Of a stretch of DNA of 11,533 bases, positions 5,940 to 11,533 are shown one piece after another. Position 1 is the first letter of the stretch, and each line of letters opens with the position of its first letter. A program made the translations under genes and the position numbers. Source of the DNA: an uncultured Paracoccaceae bacterium (lineage in GTDB: Bacteria > Pseudomonadota > Alphaproteobacteria > Rhodobacterales > Rhodobacteraceae); the NCBI GenBank assembly GCA_937927885.1, contig CALEZJ010000009.1, positions 1 through 11,533 of the forward strand. Direction: 5' to 3'. The notes under the pieces are model-generated. The model did no database searches. It was not told the DNA's origin and worked only from the letters and a program-made list of their open reading frames with translations.

Positions 5940-8180
5940 TCAGCCCCGTGCCTTCAGTGCCGCCAACACCTTTGGCGGTGACATCGGCAGATGGCGCAGC
6001 CGCACCCCCGTCGCCGCCGCAACTGCGTTGGCGATGGCGGGCAAGGGCGGGGTGATGCCGGTTTCCCCGACACCGCGCACGCCGTATGGATGGCCGGGGT
6101 TTGGCACCTCGACGATGACCGTGTCGATCATCGGGAGGTCGCTAGCCACCGGGATGCGATAGTCGAGGAACACAGTGTTCTGCAGCCGCCCGTCTCGGCC
6201 ATAGACATATTCTTCGTTCAATGCCCAGCCGATACCCTGCACCGCACCGCCCTGATACTGCCCCTCGACATAGGCCGGATGGATTGCCGTGCCCGCATCC
6301 TGCACCACCAGATAGCGCAAGATGGTAACCTTGCCGGTCTCGGAATCGACCTCGACATCGACCACATGCGCGCCAAAGGACGCACCGACACCCTCGGCGG
6401 TGACCTCGTGGTGACCTGAAATCGGCCCGCCGGTCTCGCCCATCTTGGCTGCAATCTCGGCCATGGTCAGGGGCGGGAACTGGCCGGCATTGGGTCCTGC
6501 CGGCACAGCGGCGCCGTCAATCCATTCCACCGCCTCGGGCTCGATCCCCCAATCAGCGGCGGCGCGGCGGCACATTTCGCTGATCGCAGCCTTGGCCGAG
6601 ATCACCGCCGCCTTGCCGCTGGCAAAGGTGGCGCGGCTGCCGTGCGTTGGTTCGTTCACGCCGAGGGCGCCGGTTTCTACCACGTTCACGCGCACATCGT
6701 CATAGCCGATGCCAAAGGTTTCCGCGACCATCAGGGCGATGGAGGCGCGGCTGCCGCCGATATCGGGTGTGCCGACCGAGACCGTCGCACCGCCATCTTC
6801 GGAAACCGCCACCGTGACCGAGGTTTCGCCGCCATGGTTGAACCAGTAGCCCGAGGCAATGCCACGCCCCTGATTGGGGCCAAGAGGAGCTGACAGGTTT
6901 GGATGCGCCTTGACCGCCTCCAACACCTCGACCAGACCGATGGATCCGAAGGTTGGACCATAGCTGGATTTGTCGCCCTCGCGCACCGCGTTCTTCAGTC
7001 GCACCTCAAGTGGGTCCAGACCGAGTTCCTGAGCCATCTCGTCGATCAGGCTTTCCACGGCAAAGGCCCCCATCGGCGCGCCGGGCGCACGATAGGCAGC
7101 GGCCTTGGGCCGATTGGCGAGCACGTCTTGCCCGATGCACTTGACCGCATCCAGTTTGTAGGGGGCCAAGGCGCAGAACAGCGCCATATCGACCGGAGCG
7201 CCGGGGAAAGCGCCGCCCTGCATGCGGAAATCGCACAGCGCAGCAGTGATCGTGCCGTCCCTTTTCATGCCGATCTTGACATCCATCGAGGCCGAGGCCG
7301 TCGGCCCGGTGGCGCGCAGCACCTCGGAGCGGCTCATCACCAGCTTGACAGGGCGCCCGCCGGCCTTGCGGCTGAGCGCCAGCGCGAGGGGTTCGGCAAA
7401 GATCGTCGTCTTGCCGCCAAAACCGCCACCGATTTCCGAGGGTGTGACGCGAAGCTGCGCCGCCTCCAACCCCAGCACGGCGGCGCACATCTTGCGGATG
7501 TACCACTGGCCCTGAGTGCAGACCCACATCTCGCCCTTGCCATCCGCACCCAACTGCGCGACGCAGGCATGCGGCTCGATGTATCCTTGATGGGTGGCTT
7601 CGGTCAGATAGCGCCCTTCGCGCACCAGATCGGCAGCGGCAAAGCCCGCGTCCAGATCGCCATGGCCGAACTCGATCTGTTTGACCACGTTCGCTGGCGA
7701 CCCGTCGGGCACCGAGGCATCTGCCGACCCGGGCCGGAGCGCGATGGCATCCGGACGGATCGCGTCATCGACGTCGATCAGATGCGGCAACACCTCATAC
7801 TCGACGTCGATCAGGGCCAGCGCATCCTGGGCGATAAACTTCGACGTGGCGGCAACGGCCGCGACTGCGTGGCCATCGTAAAGCGCGACCTCGCCTGCCA
7901 GCGTGTTTTCGGTCAGGTTCCAGTCTTCGCCACTCTGGCCGGTGGCAAGATCGGCGCGGGTAATGACCGCCTTGACACCCGCCAGTGCCTCGGCACGCGA
8001 GGTATCAATCCGCGTTATCCGCGCATGGGCGTGCGGGCTGCGCAGGACAGCAGCGTGCAGCATGCCGGGAAGTGCCATGTCGGCACCATAGCGCGCACGG
8101 CCGGTCACCTTGTCCAGACCATCGGGCCGGTTGGGCCGCGTGCCGATCAGCCGGTAGGCGTGAGTGTCATCCTTGGCCAT
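5940..8180 (-). CDS. Molybdenum hydroxylase large subunit (xanthine dehydrogenase/CoxL family), molybdopterin-binding
   Basis: The 746-residue protein carries the full set of large-subunit landmarks: an N-terminal domain from about 20-130 (DKVTGRARYGAD), GGFGGK at 252-257 contacting the cofactor, a loop AYRAPGAPMG at 362-371, GSRATFASG at 514-522, QGGAVQGIGWALNE at 643-656, and the catalytic glutamate E706 in GVGE (703-706). The enzyme would hydroxylate a carbon centre (an aldehyde or N-heterocycle) with water as oxygen source, passing electrons through [2Fe-2S] clusters and FAD. The loop at 362 lacks the AYxCSFR cysteine of form I CO dehydrogenase, so that activity is unlikely. The start codon lies 3 bp after the [2Fe-2S] gene stop, with a G-rich AAGGGGGG upstream. 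No signal peptide is seen, so the enzyme is cytoplasmic. Substrate unknown. Confidence 0.9.
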   Translation of the reverse strand: MAKDDTHAYRLIGTRPNRPDGLDKVTGRARYGADMALPGMLHAAVLRSPHAHARITRIDTSRAEALAGVKAVITRADLATGQSGEDWNLTENTLAGEVALYDGHAVAAVAATSKFIAQDALALIDVEYEVLPHLIDVDDAIRPDAIALRPGSADASVPDGSPANVVKQIEFGHGDLDAGFAAADLVREGRYLTEATHQGYIEPHACVAQLGADGKGEMWVCTQGQWYIRKMCAAVLGLEAAQLRVTPSEIGGGFGGKTTIFAEPLALALSRKAGGRPVKLVMSRSEVLRATGPTASASMDVKIGMKRDGTITAALCDFRMQGGAFPGAPVDMALFCALAPYKLDAVKCIGQDVLANRPKAAAYRAPGAPMGAFAVESLIDEMAQELGLDPLEVRLKNAVREGDKSSYGPTFGSIGLVEVLEAVKAHPNLSAPLGPNQGRGIASGYWFNHGGETSVTVAVSEDGGATVSVGTPDIGGSRASIALMVAETFGIGYDDVRVNVVETGALGVNEPTHGSRATFASGKAAVISAKAAISEMCRRAAADWGIEPEAVEWIDGAAVPAGPNAGQFPPLTMAEIAAKMGETGGPISGHHEVTAEGVGASFGAHVVDVEVDSETGKVTILRYLVVQDAGTAIHPAYVEGQYQGGAVQGIGWALNEEYVYGRDGRLQNTVFLDYRIPVASDLPMIDTVIVEVPNPGHPYGVRGVGETGITPPLPAIANAVAAATGVRLRHLPMSPPKVLAALKARG

Positions 8181-8183
8181 CGC

Positions 8184-8660
8184 TCAAGCCCCCCTTATCT
8201 CGGCCGCGGCATCCATCACGGCGCGAACGATCTTGTCATAGCCGGTGCAGCGGCACAGGTTGCCTGCCAGCCAGAACCGCACCTGTTCTTCGGTCGGGTC
8301 CGGGTTCTGGTCCAACAGCGCCTTTGATGCAACCAGAATGCCTGGCGTGCAGAACCCGCATTGCAGCGCGGCATGGTCGATAAAGGCCCGCTGGAGCGGG
8401 TGCAACTCGTGGCCCTGCGCCAAGCCCTCGATTGTTCCGATGGTCTTGCCCTCGGCCTCGACCCCCAGCACGAGGCACGCGCACAGCAGCGTTCCGTCCA
8501 CCAAGACCGAACAGGCGCCGCAGTCGCCGGTACCACAGCCCTCCTTTGTGCCGGTCAGACCCAGATGATCGCGCAGGCAATCCAGCAGGCTTTCGCGCGG
8601 ATCGGCGAGAAACTCGACCGGATCGCCATTGACCGTGGCGCTGACGTGGACCTTGCTCAT
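8184..8660 (-). CDS. Molybdenum hydroxylase [2Fe-2S] subunit (CoxS/XdhC-domain type)
   Basis: The 158-residue protein has the two-cluster pattern of the family. C42, C47, C50 and C62 form the plant-ferredoxin-type cluster in the N-terminal domain, and C101, C104, C136 and C138 (CGFC and CRC) form the second cluster in the helical C-terminal domain. It passes electrons from the molybdenum centre to the FAD subunit. The ATG at 8660-8658 overlaps the stop of the FAD-subunit gene by 4 bp (ATGA), so translation is probably coupled. A longer reading that continues upstream through the FAD gene in this frame has no family resemblance there. All eight ligands are present, so the subunit looks intact. 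Confidence 0.93.
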   Translation of the reverse strand: MSKVHVSATVNGDPVEFLADPRESLLDCLRDHLGLTGTKEGCGTGDCGACSVLVDGTLLCACLVLGVEAEGKTIGTIEGLAQGHELHPLQRAFIDHAALQCGFCTPGILVASKALLDQNPDPTEEQVRFWLAGNLCRCTGYDKIVRAVMDAAAEIRGA

Positions 8661-9520
8661 GCGGGTTCTCCCCTGGCGCGCGCCAGTGCAATTGTTGCCG
8701 CGCGGCGGGCCAGAACGCCCGCGATCTCCTTGCGGAATTCGGCGGTGCCACGCCGGTCGCTGATCGGGCGGGCTGCGCCCATGGCTGCGGCAGAAAGGGC
8801 TGCCAGCGCAACCCCATCGCCCTGGGTGCCGATCAGCGCAGCCGCCGCCTCGGGCACCAAGAGAACGGTGGGTGCCACCGCGCCCAAAGCGACCCGGGCC
8901 TCGGTGATCACCCCGTCGGCAAACCTCAGGCTGACGGCGCAGCCAACCACGGCAATGTCCATTTCGGTGCGCGGGATGAAACGCAGATAGGCGTCGCCCC
9001 CCCCTGCCCCGCGCGGCGGCAACAGGATTGCCGACACCACCTCGCCCGGCGCCAGCGTCGTCCGGCCCGGCCCGGCGGGCACGTCCTCGACGAGGATTTC
9101 GCGAGTGCCCGTGGACCCGGTCACTTCGACCCGAGCGCACGCCGCAATCAACCCGGGCACCGAATCCGCCGCTGGCGAGCCGTTGCACAGGTTGCCTGCC
9201 AGCGTGGCACGGCCCTGCACCTGCGTTGAGCCGACCAAATTCATCCCCTCGACGACACCAGGCCAGTCAGCCTTCAGCGATGCATGCCGTCCAAGCACCG
9301 CGCCCGGCACCGCGACTCCGATGCGCCAGCCGCCCTCGGGGGTGCGGGCGATGTCGCCAACTCCGGGAATGCCCTTGAGATCGATCATGTCCTCGGGGGT
9401 GGAAATCCCGGCGCGCATCTGCACCAGGACATCCGTTCCCCCGGCGAGGAACCTATACCGCCCCGCCGCCGATGCGATCCGCGATGCTTCGACGAACGAG
9501 TCCGGTTTGTGATAGCGCAT
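8657..9520 (-). CDS. Molybdenum hydroxylase FAD-binding subunit (CoxM family)
   Basis: This is a 287-residue medium subunit of the molybdenum hydroxylase. AGGTD (26-30) and TLAGNLCNGSPAAD (106-119) are the two FAD pyrophosphate-binding signatures, and the C-terminal third fits the CO dehydrogenase flavoprotein C-terminal domain. It accepts electrons from the [2Fe-2S] subunit and hands them to the final acceptor, which the sequence does not identify. I chose ATG 9520 because a perfect AAGGAGG lies 8 nt upstream (9535-9529); an in-frame ATG at 9544 would add eight residues, placing that signal inside the gene, and has no comparable ribosome binding site. It is the first gene of the operon FAD, [2Fe-2S], Mo, MoaD, in the usual CoxM-S-L order. 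A promoter must lie in the gap toward repA. Confidence 0.9.
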   Translation of the reverse strand: MRYHKPDSFVEASRIASAAGRYRFLAGGTDVLVQMRAGISTPEDMIDLKGIPGVGDIARTPEGGWRIGVAVPGAVLGRHASLKADWPGVVEGMNLVGSTQVQGRATLAGNLCNGSPAADSVPGLIAACARVEVTGSTGTREILVEDVPAGPGRTTLAPGEVVSAILLPPRGAGGGDAYLRFIPRTEMDIAVVGCAVSLRFADGVITEARVALGAVAPTVLLVPEAAAALIGTQGDGVALAALSAAAMGAARPISDRRGTAEFRKEIAGVLARRAATIALARARGEPA

Positions 9521-9528
9521 CCCGGCAA

Positions 9529-9535
9529 CCTCCTT
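9529..9535 (-). promoter_or_regulatory. Strong ribosome binding site that sets the FAD-subunit start
   Basis: On the minus strand the sequence reads AAGGAGG, complementary to the 16S rRNA tail, with 8 nt before ATG 9520. It argues against the upstream in-frame ATG at 9544. Confidence 0.8.
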
Positions 9536-9829
9536 GAATGACATAGGGGATCACCCCAGCCCGACCAACTGACCTTAGCCCGAGGCGCAAGGCGCTGGCA
9601 ATTGATCGCCGTGACACCCGGCCCCGATTTCGGCATGGCTTCAGGGAATCGAGTCGCGCGCCTCTCCTCCGGGATCAGGCCGCAGATCTTGTGGCTGGTC
9701 TGTAAAGTGACAGCAACCTGTAGGCAAAGATTCGCAAGTCTACGCGTAACACCTTGATTTGCCGATTTTTTTACATTCGGCCTGTACCGCCCTCGATAGC
9801 GCAGGCTCCTTCAACGGATTGGGTTGGTT

Positions 9830-9838
9830 TTATCCACA
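9830..9838 (+). promoter_or_regulatory. DnaA box (TTATCCACA)
   Basis: A perfect match to the consensus TTATNCACA lies 45 bp upstream of the repA start, in AT-rich sequence. Single DnaA boxes occur near origins and rep promoters on plasmids. It could help initiation here or regulate repA transcription. I saw no second box nearby, so an origin is not shown. Confidence 0.6.
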
Positions 9839-9883
9839 TTATCTGTTAAGTTGGGGAAAAATAAGATATGCTGAGGGCAGTTG

Positions 9884-11065
9884 ATGAACGGCATACGGGC
9901 GTCGCAAAGGTTTGATGTCATGTCCAAACGGCTGGGAAGCCGTTTGCGTGACCACGCGGAGGAAACCTTTCCTCCGGATGCGCAGAAGGGCCTGCGCCGC
10001 TTTGCCATGCGCGAGGCGGCAGAGTTGTTGCGTATCAATCAGAACACCTTCCGGCACCACGTGTCAAATCTCGAAGGTTTTCCCGAAGGCATGCTGGAGG
10101 GCGGAAACCGACGCACTTTCAGCGCTGCCGAAATGGTCATGGCGCAGCGGGTTCTGCTGGAAACCGGTCGGATCAAACCCGAGGAGCACCCCCATCGCAG
10201 GCCCGGCGAACCTTGTCAGATCATGACCGTGTTCAACCTCAAGGGGGGGTCCGCCAAGACCTCGACCGTTGCGCACGTCGGGCAATTGATGGGGCTGCGC
10301 GGTTACCGGGTTCTTCTGGTCGATCTCGACAGTCAGGCCAGCCTGACCAACCTGTTCGGCGTCACACCCGAGTTGGACCCCGAGATGCCGACATCTTACG
10401 ACCTTATCCGGTCCGAGGGGACGCTTCCCGCGGCCAAGATCATCCGCAAGACCAATTTCCCCACCGTCGACCTGATCCCGGCCTCGATGGACATCATGGA
10501 GTATGAATTCGAGGTCGCGCTGAGCTTTCGGCAGGGCACGACGTCGTTTCACAGCCGCATCCGTGAAGCGCTGGAGCCGGTGCTGGACCACTATGACCTG
10601 ATCATCTTCGACACCCCACCACAGCTCAATTTTTCTGTGATCTCCGCGCTCTTTGCCTCAAATGGCGTGCTGATCCCGCTGAATGCCTCGATGCTGGACG
10701 TCATGTCATTGGCCAGCTTTCTGGGCATGGCCAGCAACCTGATGGGCGTGGTCGAATTCCACGCGCCCGAACATGGGCTGGATTTTGTCCGGGTGCTTAT
10801 CACTCGCTATGAAAACACCGACGGCCCGCAGGTACAGATTTCCTCCCTGCTGCGCACCGTGCTGGGCGAGGCCGTACTGCCCGCCGAGTTCCTGAAATCG
10901 ACCGCGGTCGGCGATGCCGCAAACACCCAGCAGAGTATCTTCGAGGTGGAACCCCGCGAGGTGAACCGGCGCACCTATGAACGCGCCATCGAATCCGTCT
11001 CGCGCGTTACCGACGAGATCGAGCGCGACATGCTGAAAGCCTGGGGCCGCAGCCATGGCGCGTAA
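9884..11065 (+). CDS. repA: Plasmid partitioning ATPase RepA (ParA family)
   Basis: This is a 393-residue ParA-type ATPase with the long N-terminal DNA-binding region of plasmid RepA proteins. Residues about 29-80 (FPPDAQKGLRRF, then a helix-turn-helix and GGNRRTFS) match the RepA N-terminal pattern. The deviant Walker A is KGGSAKTS (120-127), followed by DLDSQAS (147-153) and DTPPQ (243-247). The C-terminal KST and YERA segments and WGRS end also fit RepA. It drives segregation with RepB and usually represses its own operon. ATG 9884 is favoured because GAGG lies 7 nt upstream; the adjacent TTG 9881 is too close to that signal, and ATG 9920 (MSKRLGS) with AAAGG 9 nt upstream is the alternative. 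repB begins within its last 11 bp. The family call is firm; without a replicase the plasmid class is not fixed. Confidence 0.93.
   Translation: MNGIRASQRFDVMSKRLGSRLRDHAEETFPPDAQKGLRRFAMREAAELLRINQNTFRHHVSNLEGFPEGMLEGGNRRTFSAAEMVMAQRVLLETGRIKPEEHPHRRPGEPCQIMTVFNLKGGSAKTSTVAHVGQLMGLRGYRVLLVDLDSQASLTNLFGVTPELDPEMPTSYDLIRSEGTLPAAKIIRKTNFPTVDLIPASMDIMEYEFEVALSFRQGTTSFHSRIREALEPVLDHYDLIIFDTPPQLNFSVISALFASNGVLIPLNASMLDVMSLASFLGMASNLMGVVEFHAPEHGLDFVRVLITRYENTDGPQVQISSLLRTVLGEAVLPAEFLKSTAVGDAANTQQSIFEVEPREVNRRTYERAIESVSRVTDEIERDMLKAWGRSHGA
9925..9946. repeat. Perfect 9-bp inverted repeat in the start of repA
   Basis: CAAACGGCT (9925-9933) and AGCCGTTTG (9938-9946) are exact inverted copies around GGGA, lying 3 bp after the alternative start ATG 9920, inside codons 14-21. 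It can be read as a DNA palindrome (a partition-protein or autoregulation site) or as an mRNA hairpin that shapes start choice. It is the stronger of the two repeats because it is GC-rich with a tetraloop-sized spacer. Confidence 0.5.
9957..9976. repeat. Second perfect 9-bp inverted repeat in the start of repA
   Basis: CGGAGGAAA (9957-9965) and TTTCCTCCG (9968-9976) are exact inverted copies separated by CC, within codons 25-31. The right arm encodes the conserved Phe-Pro-Pro of RepA, so part of the symmetry may come from coding. It is 10 bp after the first repeat, and the left arm holds a GGAGG that could mimic a ribosome binding site. Confidence 0.45.
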
Positions 11066-11533
11066 GGTGTTTGGCGGCTCGCTGAAAAGCGCGATGGAAC
11101 AGACGCTGCCATCCGAGGACAGCAGCCCGCCGCGCACCAGTCCGACGGTGGCCCGTGCGCAAGCCTCGGTTCTCGAGGAGGATCGGCACGCCACCCGGCT
11201 TCTGGATCCCGGCCTGATCCGCATGTCCCCGGTCATGGACCGGATCGACCCCGGGGACGGGCTGGATGACCTGATCGCCTCGATCCGCGAACATGGCCAG
11301 AAGGTCCCGGTACTGGTCAGGCGCCTGCCAGACGGAACGTTCGAAATCGTCTATGGCCGTCGGCGGCTCCTGGCTTGCCGAGACCTTGGGCAAAAGGTGC
11401 GCGCCACGGTCATGGAGATGACCGATGAAGAGGCCCTGATCGCCCAAGGGGTCGAAAACAACGCCCGACAGGACCCGTCCTTTATCGAGAGGGCGCTGTT
11501 CGTGGCGGGCATCATCCGCGAACTGGGCAAGAC
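11055..11533 (+). CDS. repB: Plasmid partitioning protein RepB (ParB family), 3' end outside the window
   Basis: The first 159 codons are present and the frame is open to the window edge. After a variable N-terminus with VFGGSLK (5-11), the ParB/Srx nuclease-like domain is visible from about residue 50: GQKVPVLVRR (81-90), YGRRRL (100-105, the arginine-rich CTP-binding motif) and ENNARQDPSFIERA (134-147), the ENxxRxD/xS motif that binds CTP and touches parS. The helix-turn-helix and dimer domain lie beyond the edge. ATG 11055 overlaps the repA stop by 11 bp, so translation is probably coupled. It would bind parS and stimulate RepA to position the replicon. The ERA motif after ENNAR is typical of RepB of repABC replicons, hence the name. 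Identity is firm; the plasmid class depends on the gene downstream. Confidence 0.92.
   Translation, partial: MARKVFGGSLKSAMEQTLPSEDSSPPRTSPTVARAQASVLEEDRHATRLLDPGLIRMSPVMDRIDPGDGLDDLIASIREHGQKVPVLVRRLPDGTFEIVYGRRRLLACRDLGQKVRATVMEMTDEEALIAQGVENNARQDPSFIERALFVAGIIRELGK

Larger units (their letters stand above)
9521..9883. other. Divergent control region between the molybdenum hydroxylase operon and repA
   Basis: This 363-bp gap must carry promoters in both directions. The half nearer the operon is GC-rich; on the minus strand TTGCCA (9601-9596) and CTAAGG (9578-9573) are 17 bp apart, a weak promoter guess. The half nearer repA is AT-richer, with a T7 run (9766-9772), a TACGCGTA palindrome (9741-9748), a DnaA box (9830-9838) and an A-rich stretch before repA. 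GANTC methylation sites lie at 9646-9650, 9651-9655 and 9729-9733. I found no match to the GTT-N4-GC-N4-AAC parS type of repABC plasmids here, and no clear iterons. I cannot fix the repA promoter. Confidence 0.55.

Noticed and set aside
5940..8180. Form I CO dehydrogenase (CoxL)
   Set aside because: The cysteine-bearing AYxCSFR loop is missing; the corresponding segment is AYRAPGAPMG.
6903..8327. 474-codon plus-strand frame opposite the molybdenum hydroxylase large subunit
   Set aside because: Antisense shadow; the minus-strand frame has all catalytic and cofactor motifs.
9546..9557. GGGG-ATCA-CCCC inverted repeat upstream of the FAD-subunit gene
   Set aside because: Arms are only 4 bp and the symmetry does not extend, so it is expected by chance in GC-rich DNA.
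9761..9781. GCCGA / TCGGC inverted repeat around the T-run, considered as a terminator
   Set aside because: The T-run is in the loop rather than after the stem, the stem is 5 bp, and no gene ends nearby.

Overview
The window looks like part of a plasmid or chromid of a high-GC alphaproteobacterium, most likely Rhodobacterales (Roseobacter/Paracoccus-like). The inference rests on a RepA/RepB (ParA/ParB) pair of the type found on alphaproteobacterial repABC and related megaplasmids, an MttB-like methyltransferase beside a TMADH-like flavoprotein, and GC-rich coding with short gaps and ATGA overlaps. No tRNA, rRNA, CRISPR array or transposase was seen.

Region 1 (1-5593) is a methylated-amine/betaine-type catabolic block. 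A TetR-family regulator (265-888, +) converges on a two-domain flavin oxidoreductase of the trimethylamine/dimethylglycine/N-methylproline demethylase superfamily (2927-891, -). Upstream of the oxidoreductase on the same strand is a non-pyrrolysine MttB-family methyltransferase (4587-3019, -), divergent from a GcvA-like LysR regulator (4679-5593, +). Two 39-bp dyads with the same 13+13+13 layout lie at nearly equal distances upstream of tetR and of the oxidoreductase gene. They are probably operators of one regulator, and the TetR protein is the best candidate.

Region 2 (9520-5692, -) is a compact operon for a molybdenum hydroxylase of the xanthine dehydrogenase/CO dehydrogenase superfamily: FAD subunit, [2Fe-2S] subunit, Mo-cofactor subunit and a MoaD/ThiS-like sulfur carrier. 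The genes overlap or are a few bases apart. The substrate cannot be read from the sequence; the active-site loop is not that of form I CO dehydrogenase.

Region 3 (9521-11533) is the replicon maintenance region. A gap of about 360 bp holds a consensus DnaA box, AT-rich runs and three GANTC sites, and is followed by repA and the start of repB, which runs off the window. Two perfect inverted repeats lie inside the first 31 codons of repA and are candidate partition or control sites. The replicase gene is not in view, so the plasmid type is open.

The enzyme families are ordinary accessory metabolism. The points most worth a second look are the paired operators, the palindromes in repA, and a substituted cluster cysteine in the flavoprotein.
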